In this document: positions 1-11,690 of the stretch, one piece after another
Position numbering within the stretch: position 1 is the stretch's first letter
Layout of the letters: every line of letters begins with the position of its first letter
Origin: Spinacia oleracea
Lineage: Eukaryota; Streptophyta; Magnoliopsida; Caryophyllales; Amaranthaceae
Reading direction: 5' to 3'
Assembly: GCF_020520425.1 (NCBI RefSeq)
Contig: NC_079491.1
Span: 38,409,027 to 38,473,026 of the forward strand
Length of the DNA: 64,000 nt
Notes under the pieces: model-generated
Databases searched by the model: none
What the model saw: the letters and a program-made list of their open reading frames with translations, nothing else
What the model was told of the DNA's origin: nothing
Translations under genes and position numbers: made by a program

Positions 1-233
1 ATTGAGCCAAGAATAAGATCCATCACTAGCGACATGTGGTTCGCCCACGCACAGTGCTTTTCTGGAGTCATATCCTTTGAGTAATAGCTGGGGATGGGAT
101 GGTCAACTACATATTCAATGTTGTTCCACCTGAGGACTTGCCGAAGCTTCCTCTCCCAATCAAGAAAGTTTGATATGTTCAATTTTACATCCAGAATTTC
201 GGTTACTTTGAGTGTTGTTTTGATTGCGGCCAT
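1..233 (-). CDS. Copia gag, N-terminal part (runs off the window)
   Basis: Starting from the ATG at 231-233 the frame is open for 77 codons to the window edge. The product begins MAAIKTTLKVTEI and includes an LNISNFLDWERKLRQVLRW-type stretch. That is the usual start of plant copia Gag (DUF4219/UBN2-like): a short polar leader, then a conserved tryptophan motif around 'F.dW...l...L'. It would form the retroelement capsid. No stop or frameshift is visible in this part, so the element may be fairly young, but most of it is not in view. Confidence 0.75.
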   Translation of the reverse strand, partial: MAAIKTTLKVTEILDVKLNISNFLDWERKLRQVLRWNNIEYVVDHPIPSYYSKDMTPEKHCAWANHMSLVMDLILGS

Positions 234-2628
234 TTGATTACTACATTTGAAAAGAATTCGCAATAAATAAATAACCATTCATAACTTAATAACTTTAAAA
301 TAAATGCTAGCATGCAATTATTAAAGCTATTAAACATTTCATTCATGCAAAAGCAAAAAACATGGTCCAAAATGAATGAAACGATTCCAAGACCCTAAAA
401 GTCCTAAATCCTTAAGCAGATTTGGCATGTCTTAAGTAGTTTAAGATTCTAGGTAAGCAAAACCTATTGCTAGTAATTCCAAATTACTCTTGGTTAATAA
501 ATTAATACCATAATTTACCCCATTGCCACAACATAATGTCATTGTTGTTTGAGTTGAAACCACAATCAACGTGCTCCTTTGGGACGCCTTACCATCTAAT
601 TCAACTAATATAGCACCTCGCTTTGGCGTAAACCTACTACGTTAGATCCTTAGATTTTTGTAAGTGCTTGATTTGGAAGGCAATTTTTAAACTCAATATT
701 ACTTTGGACCTAGTTGTTTCTATGTTGGTTCGATTATTTAGTGAACTTAATCTAATCGAGTCATACAAACAACCTATTCATGCATAATATACATTCATTC
801 AAGCATAATATATATAAACTGCATAAATAATAGGTGAACTAGTATGGCGCAAAACATCTTGTCTTGAAGCATCCAATCTTCTTCACCATCTTGTTAGCTT
901 GGCATCGTCTTGAATCTTCATTCAATTGCTAACTTAAAGTTCTAAACTTAGAAATACTTGAAAATAATAAAATTACATCAAAATTTCCATGGTTCGCAGA
1001 CCATATTTAAAACTTTACATTCAAAGATAGAACGGTTCGCAGACCGTATTTAACTATCCTGAAATGGCCATACTAGTCACTTGGAGTACCTGCATTACAT
1101 AAAATATACATTCTATGCATTCACCCATTCGTATGCTAAAACGAATGGCCCAATTAATTATGCAAGTATTTACATGAATTAATAAAATTCACGTTCACAT
1201 AAACGCGTCCTAAAAGATTAATCAATTTCCAAATTATTAATCCTTAGACTTTATTCTAATTAAAATTAAATTAAATTAAAATAATGCGATCTACGAAAAT
1301 AATTAAAATAATTATTTCATTTTTAATTTCATTTAGTGGCTCCCACTCAAACCAATAATTATTTCGGATAATTAATTATTTAAATATTAAATTAAAACTT
1401 GCGGCCCGGCCCAAGTAAATAAAATAATTATTAATTATCCCGTTAGCCCAAATTAATGCAAACATAAAAGGCAAGCCCAACGAAAACAAAAAAATATTAT
1501 TCGTGTGCATGTGCGGGGTAGGCTTGCGCCCAACACAACATTGTACGGTGTGGCCTACGAGGCACACGAGCAAAGCCCATGCACCTCGCAGCCGCGCCCA
1601 CGTACCCGCAGCATCGATGATGCCCCTGTGTGTTCATCGTGCTCGTCGCTACGTAACGCAAGGCAAGGTGCCTTGCTTGCTCGCAGCACCCTGCTGTTGC
1701 CCGCGTCGCTGCGGCTCGGCACAAGCGTGGCAGCCCGCGTGGCTCGACGAGCCACACGTCCACCCCACCCTTGTGTTCGTGCCTTTGGTTCGTACTACAG
1801 ACCAACTTAATTAAAAAAAAAATCACAAACGTTTGCATTTAAGTTATTTTTCATAAAAAGTTACGATTTTTCTTTTCGAAAAACAACGATCTTTACGATT
1901 TAATTAATTTAACAACAATCCAATTTCGTTAAAATTATTAAATCAAGGCTAACATTATTCAAATTTTAAGAAAGAACGATTTCAACTGAAAATTTGAACT
2001 TTTAAATAATCAAATCTAAAACTTTAAATAGTTCTAAACATTTAAATTTCAGATTTAATCAATTTGGTTTAAGTGTCCATTAAAATTAACGAAACTATTC
2101 AAAATTTTAATCCAATAATTTTTAAAATTCGCCACTGACCATGAAATTATTTTCCCTTACCAATTAACCAAATTACTAGATCCAAATTATTTTAAAAATC
2201 AATTAGCGATCTAAAACTTACGAATTTGGGGAAAGAAAAATTAGGGTTTATACTAATTTAAAACGGCTGAAATTTTTACCATAATTCAAGAATATACCCA
2301 GAAACATTGTGACAAATTTTCAATCAATTCCGAGTAGTTTAGGTTGACCAATTAATTGAAAAACTTTCCGAATTTATTAATTTTAATTCAAAAATTAAAA
2401 AAAACGCCCAAAAACACAACTTCGAGGCCTGCTTTTGCAATTCCGTTCTCATGAATTGATCTTAGAAAATCATTTTCAATCAGACTAGGGTCATAAAAGT
2501 CGAAAATACGAATCTTTTTTTATTTCAGAACCTATTACGCAATTAATCCAATAATTCATAATAATTCCAAAAAATTCGACAACAACAAAAACAATAAAAT
2601 CATGCCAAAAAATGCTTTGAATACATAA
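234..2628 (-). other. Leader of the family A element, with a GC-rich island
   Basis: About 2.4 kb of AT-rich DNA between primer-binding site and gag, without a credible gene. It contains a sharply GC-rich island at about 1500-1800; the ORFs there are composition artefacts. Motifs near 600-660 and 990-1060 (two copies of a 'ggttcgcagacc' motif) have reverse-complement counterparts in the leader of the element at 60222-63100. Confidence 0.65.
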
Positions 2629-2642
2629 GGCTCGTGATACCA
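2629..2642 (-). other. Primer-binding site of family A element
   Basis: On the minus strand the sequence next to the LTR reads TGGTATCACGAGCC. This resembles the initiator-Met tRNA site TGGTATCAGAGC with one extra base. It lies one base from the LTR end, as expected. Confidence 0.75.
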
Positions 2643-2643
2643 C

Positions 2644-3640
2644 TGTATGGTAATACATTTAAACATACATAACATGTGCGGAACAATCCCCAAAGCCAGA
2701 AAACATGTATAAAGCACATATTAAGCAAACTTACATTCGAAGCGTGCTTTCCCGAGTAATCTGTCAACGAACACGAACAAAGAACTCCACTTGTCGTTCC
2801 TCTACTTGGTTCACCGACACGTTCAGATCCGCCTTGATTATTGTAGCTTAGACAACGTACAAGGTTTTTGCTTTTTGGGATGAACAGTTTTCACAGAGAG
2901 AAAACTGAAGAACGTAATATTAGAATTAGGTTTTTGGTCGAAAACTACTTGCAAGTGTGGAATATAACCCTAAGGTTATATTAATTTGTGTGCAACCGGC
3001 CAAGGCACAAGGCCCTAGCCGGCCACACACATGCCCACACTCACGTAAGCCCATGCACTGGAGCCAAGCAACACAGCAGTGGGCCGCGGGCCTTGCTGTT
3101 CTCTTGCTGCGCTGCTGCCCAGCTGCGCGCACACTCGTGCCGCGGGCTGGCTTGTTGCTGCGCGCAACATTGCTGGCTCGTTGGGCCTTGCGCGCTTGGC
3201 TCGACGGGCCGGCAATTCCGTTGCGGCTCGTATTCGCGACTAATGCCTTACGGCTATTATTTATAGTATCGTATACGACGAATCACCGTCGTACGATATG
3301 ATTATTCGTTTCGCCCAGCTTGCGAATATACGCGATACGATATACGATTCCGACGCAAGGTCGTATCGTATAATATGTTTTCCAAAACTAATTCCCGAAA
3401 AGCTATTAAATGAATTTCTTATTCATTTATTCTGGTGATCTGTTACATGCCATTGGTGTGACCTTGTAGGTTCAGTCAAGAGTAAGTTGTGAGCTTAATA
3501 TTCATTAGAACTCACTGATCGGAAGCATTGCTCCAGCTAGCTGTTCCGATCACTTAATCTTACTGAATTAATTGTTCGCAATTAATCTGAACCTTGGTAT
3601 TAGACTTAATGCACCTTGGGTGAAGGACATATTTCCTTCA
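2644..3640 (-). repeat. 5' LTR of family A element (997 bp)
   Basis: On the minus strand the LTR starts TGAAGGAAATATGTCC at 3640 and ends with CA at 2644. The start matches the LTR at 58779 (TGAAGGAAATAATGCCC). A GC-rich island at about 3000-3240 interrupts otherwise AT-rich sequence. ORFs through this island are not genes. Confidence 0.8.
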
Positions 3641-3754
3641 GTTTTGGCCTCTCTCCGGATTGTTAAACTTGATTAGAATTGTCTTCATTCCACCATAGGC
3701 GTGTGGGATGCTCAAACTCATGTATTTCGGTTCAAAACCAATTAAATATGTCCC

Positions 3755-5000
3755 TTGCCTGAAGAGTTCTATGCGATTATTGGGTGGCCAACCCTAGCGA
3801 AACCCTGTGTGCCAAGTCTAAAAGAGCACTTCTTTTTATATTTTGAGAGGTTTTTAGGCTTGGAGCCCCCGACTTTGAGCTCTATTTTAAATGGTAGAGG
3901 GGTTGATTTTTCACTCCTCAAAGCTCATTTCGTAAAAAGGAGATGCCCACAAGGTATGTTGTATGAGAGCTTTGTACTTCTGCTTGTTTTCTCGCTTTCT
4001 GTTTTTCAACAATGGTCTCGAAATTGGGCATGTTGCCCTTGTGGATGTACTGGAGCAATCCACTCTTGGGAAAGACCTGATTCCATTAGTGATCGGAGAA
4101 ACTTTGATGGGCCTTGACTTGGCTAAAGCCGAACCTTCTTCCATGCTTTAGGGAAGTCCGATGCTTCTTCAGGTATGTGTTTGCGGTTTCCTTTTGAATT
4201 TTGAACTTGTAAATTAAATTGTGAATTGAACATTGCCCTTTTTGTATTTCTCCAAGATTTGGCTTATGGGGAGACTCATGTTGGTCGCACCACCGGAGAA
4301 CATGGAGAGCTATAATAAGATAGGCTTCACTATGCGACCTTTGATGTATGGTCGGCTGTCTTTGAATGGATGGGAGAGCATACACCCAGAGTCTTTAATT
4401 AGATGGGTGGTCCCATGGTGAGGAATTGTTTCCATGAGATATGCACTTAGCTCTTCCGTTTTGAGGGTGCCCAGCCTTACTGTTTTGAGCTTCTACTTCC
4501 CCGTTCGAGTGATGAGGAAATTTGGCTTAAAGAAATAAATTCCGGACTGTGCCATGGAAAACCCATAGCCAATTATGTTGAATGTTGATCGTCGTAGTAG
4601 GTAGACAAGGTATTGGGCTGCCAAGCCTTTTCTAAATGTTCAATTCCCATCTGAGCCTGCTACTCTTTCTGCTGGGTATATTTTATGGATGAAAGGTCAA
4701 AGCCAAAGGTATGCGTCTCTTCCTGGGTCTGCAAAAGTCAGAGACTCTAGAGCTAGACATCTTGCATCAATTAGTATTGAGGGAAGTTGTGAGAGCAAAG
4801 GTCATCCGGTTCTGACCTTTTGGGACCTAGGGGAGGCTCGTCATCAACTCACCTCGATAAGCTTTCTCCCTCTTGCCGCTTGGGCAAAGAGGAGATGCAT
4901 GTTGATGATTGCGGGAAGGGTAAGGGGAAAATGTTCAAGGCGCCAAGGCTCAAGAGCATCATCAACGAACCCGAAATGGATTCCATTTAGAGGAATCTGA
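3755..5000 (+). pseudogene. Antisense extra ORF of the Tat element (DUF7745/plant-mobile-domain-like), with an intron
   Basis: This is read opposite to gag-pol, between integrase and the missing 3' LTR. Pieces in successive frames give LGLEPPTLSSILNGRGVDF (about 3860), LEIGHVALVDVLEQ and IPLVIGETLMGLDLAKAE (about 4020-4140), WLMGRLMLVAPPENMESY (about 4260) and SQRYASLPGSAKVRDSRARH (about 4700), ending in a lysine-rich tail near 4990. It looks like the plant-mobile-domain/DUF7745 proteins that Tat-lineage elements often carry; function unknown. An 84-bp GT-AG intron (4173-4256) joins LLQ to IWLMGRL in phase 0. Decay: a frameshift near 3990, a stop just before the intron, and stops after 4420. 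Confidence 0.6.
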
Positions 5001-5504
5001 GCTTGATTTGTATGTTTGGAGAAAGTGTTTAAAGATTGTGTTTTAGAAGTTTGTTTAGAAAATGTGTTTAGAAAAGGTGTTTGGAAGTGTGTTTGGTGGA
5101 AGTGAAAAGGCTTAAACAACTTTGATTTACTTGATTCCGACCTTGTAATCGAATTAGCTTTTGAATTAAGGTTTAAGAGCCATTTGTACTTGTTCCAAGT
5201 TTGAATAAAAGATCATCATCATTTTCTCGCATTTGAAAACTGTGTCAAATTCCGCTTGAACATGCTTTTTGATTTGCACATTTGGAATAAGAGAAACAAC
5301 ATCATTTGAATGACACATTTGGACTTGTATTTTTGAGAAAAGATTTTGTACTTTTGATTGCTTTTTAGAATGCTTTTAATTGAGGAGACTTGAATTTTTT
5401 GAATATTAAAGTGGTCGGCCTCAGAATGAGGTTGCCTACGTGTCCCGTTAAGGAATCAGGCTGAACGCATTTCTAAAACAGAACTTTTTGACATGTTTTT
5501 GAAT
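5001..5504. other. Spacer between antisense ORF and integrase
   Basis: This is AT-rich DNA with several near-repeats of 'gtgtttagaaa' at about 5020-5100. The block around 5415-5475, containing 'gcctacgtgtcccgtt', is of a kind that recurs next to integrase in plant Tat elements (from memory). No gene seen. Confidence 0.5.
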
Positions 5505-6673
5505 CTAGACATAGAATTTCTTGAGTTGGTCCATGTTCGTCAAAGAACGAAACTCGGTTCCATCAACATCTGTTAGCTCAACTGTTCCCTCAGAGAGGAT
5601 CTTTTTTACAATGTATGGTCCGGCCCAGTTGGGTCTGAATTTTCCTCTTGGATCCATGACACTTTTGCGAAGGGCTTTCAGGACAAGCTCGCCTTCTTTG
5701 ATGTTGCGAGTTTTGACTTTCTTGTTGAAATGTTTAGCAACCCGGCGTTGATATACTTGGACATGGTGGGCGGCCTGCTGCCGATGCTCATCTAGTAAGA
5801 CTAGCTCATCGTATCTAGCTTGTACCCATGCAGCTCCTGGGATTTTTCTTTCTAGAAATATTCTCAAAGAAGGTAGCTCTAAGTTGATGGGTTGCACGGC
5901 TTCCATTCCATAGACCAAGGAAAATGGGGTTACGCCGGTTGAAGTGCGGATTGAAGTTCGGTACCCCCACAATGCAAAGTGCAGTTTATGTGGCCAGTCT
6001 TTGTAATTCTGTGTCATTCTCATGATGATATTCTTGACATTTTTTTTTTGCTTCTTCGACTTCCCCATTGTCTGTGGGCGATAAGGAGAAGATCGATGAT
6101 GTTGAATTTTGTATTGTGTGAATAAGTCCTCACACTCGCCTTGAAAGTGGGTCCCATGATCACTGATGAATTCATGAGGGGCGTCGTATCGGAATATGAT
6201 GTTCTCTTCGACAAACTGAGCAACCTTCTTAGAGCCCAGTACTTTGAAGGATCGGGCATCAACCCATTTGGTGAAATAGTCGATAGCGACTAGTATGAAC
6301 TCATGACCCAAGGTACCTGTTAGAGTGACTTTTCCGATGACATCAATACCCCTGGATGAGAACGACCACGGTGAAGAGTGCGAATATAGCAGGGATGGCG
6401 GGATATGCCTAAGATTGGGGAATTTTTTACCATGGGACACTTTTTGACAAAGAAGTGACAGTCCCTTTCGAGGGTGGTCCATAAATATCGAGCCCTTATG
6501 ACCTTGAGAGCTAACATCCTCCCGTTCATATGGGTTCCACAGACTCCAGCATGTATACTTTCCATGACCTTTTGAGCTTCGTACTTATCAACACATCGAA
6601 GATTGAGGCCGTCAGGAGACCTTTTGCACAAAACACCACACTCAATGAGAAAGTAGGCCGCTTGTAGGCGCAA
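5505..6673 (-). pseudogene. Ty3/gypsy integrase (broken)
   Basis: The N-terminal H2C2 zinc-binding part lies in 6673-6320 (HAGVCGTHMNG, then a C...C pair ending KKCP). The RNase H-like integrase core and C-terminal part lie in 6482-5505. The first two catalytic acidic residues are visible in AIDYFTKW and SDHGTHF. A large C-terminal region (KFRPNWAGPYIVKK to DQLKKFYV) survives. The frame changes between the zinc finger and the core near 6400. Where the third catalytic residue, a glutamate, should be (about 6040-6075), the frame is scrambled for roughly ten codons next to a long A-run, and the reading frame then resumes. The enzyme would have inserted element cDNA into the host genome; this copy cannot. 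The same strand carries RNase H upstream. Confidence 0.85.
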
Positions 6674-6899
6674 ATCTCTTTGGTTTTTTCTTGAGAAGTG
6701 GGGTGAATATTTGCAGGTATTTTAGAATGTCTGTGAGCCATGGTCTTTCCTCCTCTGGTTCTTCTCCGTCAATAACATAGACATATGTTGCATCTTGTCG
6801 AGTTTCAATGATGAGAGGCATTTCAGTCAGGCCATTCGAAATGTTGAATTGAAACCAGTTTTTCCAGTGCGCCGGCGAATTGGTCTCTTCTCTGGGAAG

Positions 6900-7240
6900 G
6901 TAGGTATATCGAAGATCTTCGACTTATTCTGATATCTTTTAAAGATATGATTGATACAAGGCCAAGCTTTCACCTCTGACTTTCCATTTGCCGGAAATTT
7001 GATTGTTAATTAAGGAGGAATCTCTGTATACTCAAAGTTTCTGGACACCAAGAGCTATGGCGGCTTCCAGGCCCATAATGCTGGCTTCTTATTCAGTTGC
7101 ATTGTTTGTAACATTGAATTAGAGTTTTGCAGAGATTGGACTATGTGTACCGTCATGAGCTATTAGGATTACCCCGATACCACATCCGTTCTGATTGGAA
7201 GCACCATCGAAGTGTAGTGACCATCTATCGTCACTTGACA
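6900..7240 (-). pseudogene. Second (archaeal-type) RNase H domain of the Tat element
   Basis: After the stop that ends the upstream ORF at 7248, the minus strand reads WSLHFDGASNQNGCGIGVIL (about 7225-7165) and further on HSPISAKL. This is the start of the extra RNase H typical of Tat elements. Single-base indels shift the frame repeatedly between about 7130 and 6950, where pieces such as GLEA, ALGV and NQISGKW can be seen in different frames. It normally degrades the RNA strand of the RNA-DNA hybrid. Its presence beside the first RNase H supports the Tat assignment. Confidence 0.75.
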
Positions 7241-7247
7241 TTAGTAT

Positions 7248-8687
7248 TTACTCATCTGGTAAGTCGTAATTCTCTTCCTCGGCTTCGATAAGACAATCGG
7301 CAAAAAAGTCGGAGACGGCGGAGCCCTTGATAGATTTATGAGGAAGGTACTTCAGGTCGAACTCGGCTAACATAACCAACCACCTGGACAGTCGAAAATT
7401 AAGGGTCGGTTTTTCGAATAAGAAATTGAGACGGTCTGCTTTGCATATCACGTGAATGGTATGAGAGAGCATGTAACGTCTGAGTTTCTTTATGGCCCAA
7501 ACCAAGGCTATGCTGATTCTTTCGAGCTGTGTGTATCTAGCCTCTTACTCGAGAAGCTTTTTACTCAGGTAGTACACGGCATTTTCTTTGCCATCAATTT
7601 CTAATTGGGCGAGCATTTCCCCAACTACTGAATCGGTTGTTGTAAGATAGAGTCTGAGTGGAATGCCTGGAATTGCTGGCTTTAGTACTAGAGGGTTTGC
7701 AAGGTAGTTCTTGATGGTGTCAAATGCTTGCTGACAGTTTTCATCCCATACCTTGGGCTCATTTTTGCGAAGTTTGCGGAACACATGCTCACAAATCATG
7801 GTGAGTTTAGAAATGAATCGACTAATGTATTGCAGTTTGCCAAGGAATCCTCGAATTTCTTTCTCATTTGTAGGTGGCTCCATGGCCAAGATAGCTTTGA
7901 TTTTTGAAGGGTCAACCTCTATGCCTCGAGAACTGATCACATACCCTAGTAATTTGCCTTAGGTTACCCTGAATGCACATTTCTTTGGGTTGAGTCTCAT
8001 GTTGAATTGCCTGAGTCTGTCGAAGAATATTCGAAGTACTTTTGTATGCCCCTGTCGTTCTTTTGATTTGACGATCATGTCATCGACATAGACTTCGATT
8101 TCTTTGTGAATCATATCACTCATAATGGTTGTGGTTGTTCTTTGATAAGTAGCCCCCGCGTTCTTGAGTCCCAACGGCATTACTGTGTAGCAATATGTAC
8201 CCTACTGAGTGATGAAGGTTGTTTTCTCCATGTCCTCCTCTTCCATGGGAATCTGATTGTAACTTGTGTACCCGTCCATGAATGATAGTAGTGCATATTC
8301 AGATGTGTTGTCAACTAGTATATCAATATGTGGTAATGGAAAACCGTCTTTAGGGATGGCCTTTTTAAGATCCCGGTAGTCTACGCACATTCGAACCTTG
8401 CCGTCTTTCTTTGGAACCGGAACGACGTTGGCAATCCATTCTGGATACTTGGCCTCTTGGATAAACATGGCCTCTAATATCTTTTCTACTTCCTCTTTGA
8501 TCTTAAGGGAGACATCCGGTTTCATGCGACGGAGCCTCTGCTTGATGGGTTTTGAACCTGGGATGAGGGGAATTGTATGCTGCCCGATGCTAGGATCGAC
8601 CCCTGGCATATCATTATAGGACCATGCGAAGACATCTATATATTCTGTAAGCAGGTCGACTAGATCATCACGCTCTGCTTGAGACAA
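7248..8687 (-). pseudogene. Ty3/gypsy reverse transcriptase and first RNase H (three nonsense codons)
   Basis: One continuous frame is interrupted only by stops at about 8202, 7959 and 7545. Visible in order: PGSKPIKQRLRRMKPD, VVPVPKKDGKVRMCVDYRDL, then MPLGLKNAGATYQR, the polymerase active site YVDDMIVKS at 8090-8064, KKCAFRV, the connection GFLGKLQYISRFI, and the RNase H part from QAFDTIKNYL to FADCLIEAEEE. All fragments are in the same phase, so decay here is mainly by point mutation. It copied element RNA into DNA when active. The protein continues from the protease region upstream, and integrase follows. Confidence 0.9.
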
Positions 8688-9095
8688 AGTTAAACCAACC
8701 TGTACTAGCTTAGGATCATTGTTGTTAGAAAGGTTAACTTTTTCAGTCTCCTCAATTATACTCTGTTTTCATGATTTTCAATTGATTTTAAGATTTCAAG
8801 GTCAGTTTCTTGAGAAGCAAGGTTGTTCGACTTTGAAGGGTGTTTTGGAATTTGAGAGTAGGAGGAAATTAAAGTATTATGAATTCATCAATTATTACAT
8901 CGATAGCTTTAGATTGACATTCGGCCTCTATGGAAATTTACTGATTGATGCAAGACTCTAACTCTAGACTCTTGGACTCATCACTAGACTCGAATTCAGA
9001 TTTATCCTCGGACTCATACTCTCTCATCATAGGTCATTCGCCCATAGTAATTTTGGACATTTGCCATTTGGTGTTGTGATCTTGAGATACTTCCT
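8688..9095. other. Degenerate pol linker
   Basis: No open frame. AT-rich DNA between the start of the RT frame and the open piece at 9096-9329, probably decayed protease-RT linker; the plus-strand ORF at 8719-8961 has no recognisable content. Confidence 0.45.
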
Positions 9096-10470
9096 CTATC
9101 CATTAAACACCTTTTTCCCCGGAGCAATGAGCTTAGAGGGGTCAAAGTCCTCGATCTGAGTAATCATCTGGACCATGGTGTCATCAGAGGTAATTGGTGC
9201 TATTTCTTGGCCAAACAGGAGACTAAATTCTTGAGAGTCGAGGCATTCTAGAGTGACCTTGTCTTTTATGGGGAAAGTATCCTCTAGGAAGTGGCATTCT
9301 TGGAATATTTCGAACCCTTGGTAGACCACTTTCTTTCAAACATCATATAAAGGTCCTGGAAAGTCAAAGTACGGGTCATCCTCTCCCTCTTTCACAAACT
9401 AGGAATTGAGGGTAAGCTGATGAGGATGTATTTTGAATTGATTGTTGCCTACTCGGCGGGCTCTTAGCTTGGCCATGTGTTGCTTGCCTTCTTTTTTAGT
9501 CAGCTTATACCCCAAACCAAAACAACTGGTTTGTCCCGAGGTATTGAAGGGTGATTTTGCTGGTTGAAGTAAAGTAGTGCCCAGGAAGCGGCCATGCTTC
9601 ATCATTTTGTGCCTTGGCACTAAGTACATATCATGCTCATTTTTGATGGCTCCTAATTCGGCACTGAATCCCCACATGTCCTCGTCATCGTCATCGTGCT
9701 CAATGAGGATTAAAGCTTTGACGGCTATTCTGGTCCTTGGATGTGAAGCGTTTAGAGTGATGATATTCCCTTGGACTTCCATTCTGACCTTCTGGTGTAG
9801 TTAAGAGGGAACGGCCTTCAGATCATGAATTCAAGGTCGCCCGAGAAGTAGGTTGAAGCTAGCCTTGATGTTGAGCACTTGAAAGCTCATTTAGCGCTCA
9901 ATAGGTCTAGTGCGCAAGAGGAGAGTCAGGGTTCCCATGGCCTCATGGAGGGTACTATCATATACACGGACACCTTGCGATGAGCTAGAAAAGTTAGTTT
10001 GAGTAAACCCCAGATTTTTCAGCAGTGCGAAGAGGGCACACATTGATAGCCGACCTATTGTCAACCAACGTCATGGGGATGATTTTATCTTTATATTCAA
10101 CTGTCAAATAGAGTGCTTTATGGTGGCCCGCTCCTTCAAGAGGGAGATCTTCATCGGTAAACGTGATTCCCTCTTCAGGATTTGCAAGGAGCCCAACTAC
10201 ATCATTTGAAGTAGTTTCCGGGGTAATGTTCCATTTAGCAAGTGCATTGATCAGGGCGTTGCGGTTCTCGACAGAGCATGTTATAAGCCTCCAAATATTG
10301 ACTTCGGCTTTGGTTCTTTTCAGCTGTTTGAAAAGCGGATTCTCATCGACCAAGGTTGGTATCTCAGGGGTAGGAGTGGCCCTATAGGTTGGTTCTTGAA
10401 TTCTTCCGGATCGGGTCATAATTTGAACACTCTTTTCTGCCTTAGAGCCAAGGTACCGATATGCATTCAC
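9096..10470 (-). pseudogene. Protease region and PR-RT linker of the Tat element
   Basis: 10470-9994 carries the retropepsin-like part. The stretch AGHHKALYLTVEYKDK is followed by MTLVDNRSAINVCPL, where a Tat protease has its aspartate motif; here it reads D-N-R-S-A. Downstream pieces, 9782-9399 (with an acidic run of five D/E residues, then MWGFSAELGAI and GLGYKLTKKEGKQHMAKL) and 9329-9096 (GFEIFQECHFLED), belong to the long linker between protease and RT. Stops and frame changes separate all three. When intact the protease cleaves the polyprotein. The second half of this block is recognised mainly from its position. Confidence 0.65.
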
Positions 10471-10566
10471 AATCTCTTGGCATTCATTATCTTCAAAAAT
10501 ATCCTCGATATGGGGATTGTAGTAAACGTCTTCATCATAACTTGCCCATATTGCACATATATCATT

Positions 10567-10788
10567 TTAAGTGAAACCCGTCAAGAAATCAGACGTTGGG
10601 TCTTTGTTGGGTTCGATGTAGCTCATGGGATCATATGGTGTCTCTGTGTTATCAATATAGTTCATAGGATTGAGGGGAACCTCCATATATCCAGCATGGC
10701 CCCTGGAATCAAAGAGAGCCTCTTGATTTTTCTCCAGTGCTTTCAGACGAGCCTCAAGCCTTTTCAACTCGTTCATAGAGATCGGCAA
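10567..10788 (-). pseudogene. Gag-like N-terminal fragment, gag core missing
   Basis: The minus-strand ORF begins MPISMNELKRLEARLKALEK, a short heptad-like helix, and ends after about 73 codons. Only about 100 bp separate it from the protease region. A Tat gag normally needs well over 1 kb for its capsid core and zinc knuckle, so most of gag appears to be deleted. That this is the gag start is inferred from position. Confidence 0.45.
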
Positions 10789-11039
10789 TAGCTAGAACCA
10801 ATGAAGTCATTCTGGACCTTTGAAGTAGAGAATCCCACGAGCCTTTTGAGTCCTTAGTCGGGAACACGAAATTACTTTAGAACTTGGACCTTTACCCGAC
10901 TCAAAGACACGATGATATGTATGCAAATGAAATGAGACCTAGACTGAATCTAAGTGCCACACCGCAAACTCTGGATTTTTGGGTTCTTGTATTTAGCTAT
11001 TTGGAATTTTTGACCTTTCGGACTTTTATCGGGACTCGC

Positions 11040-11690
11040 AACCCGTTGGAAGTATTTTTTAGAGGAGATTCATCCTTTTGTGAACTAGGACTATTTCAGG
11101 GGAATTTCAACCTGACATTGAATTTGGATTTTGAGCTAGGAATATTTCGAGGGAATTTCAACCCGACATAGAACTTGTATTTGAATTATGAATATTTCAA
11201 AGGAATTTCAAACTGACATAGAACTTGTACTAGCTTGAACTAGGAATATTTCAAAGGAATTTCAACCCGTTCTAGGTTTGTAGAATTTGGACAAAAAGTA
11301 TTTTAGAGGAATTTCAACCCGACATATAACTTGTACTTGAACTAGGAATATTTTTGGGTAGTTTCAACCCGACATAGAATTTGTACTTGAACTAGGAATG
11401 TTTTAGGGGAATTTCAACCCGACATGGAATTTGTATTATTTTTGGGGAGTTTCAACCCGACATAGAATTATTTTTTTGAACTAGGAATATTTTTGGGGAG
11501 TTTCAACCCGTTGGAAGCATTTCCGAAATATATTTTGGGAGATTTTCAACCCGACATGGAATTTGTATTATTTTTGGGAGTTTCCACCCGACATAGAATT
11601 TGTATGTATTTTTGGGGAGTTTCAACCCGTTTGAAGCATTTCGGAAATATATTTTGGGGATTTTCAACCCGTTGGAAATATTTGGGAAAT
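11040..11690. repeat. Degenerate tandem repeat in the Tat leader (about 36-55 bp, about 13 units)
   Basis: The motif TTTCAACCCG(A/T) recurs near 11106, 11156, 11205, 11257, 11312, 11361, 11411, 11449, 11500, 11544, 11580, 11620 and 11663, usually followed by 'acatagaatttgta' and 'ggaatattt'. Unit length varies, so this is a diverged array. Confidence 0.85.

Larger units (their letters stand above)
1..3640 (-). mobile_element. Copia-like LTR retrotransposon, 5' part (family A)
   Basis: Read on the minus strand, the order is 5' LTR (3640 to 2644), primer-binding site (2642-2629), a leader of about 2.4 kb, then the start of gag (233 to 1); the rest lies outside the window. The LTR has TG...CA ends. 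The insertion sits inside the Tat-type element that begins at 3641, so it is younger than that element. The same family, with the same LTR start and leader motifs, reappears at 58779-64000 in the opposite orientation. Confidence 0.85.
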
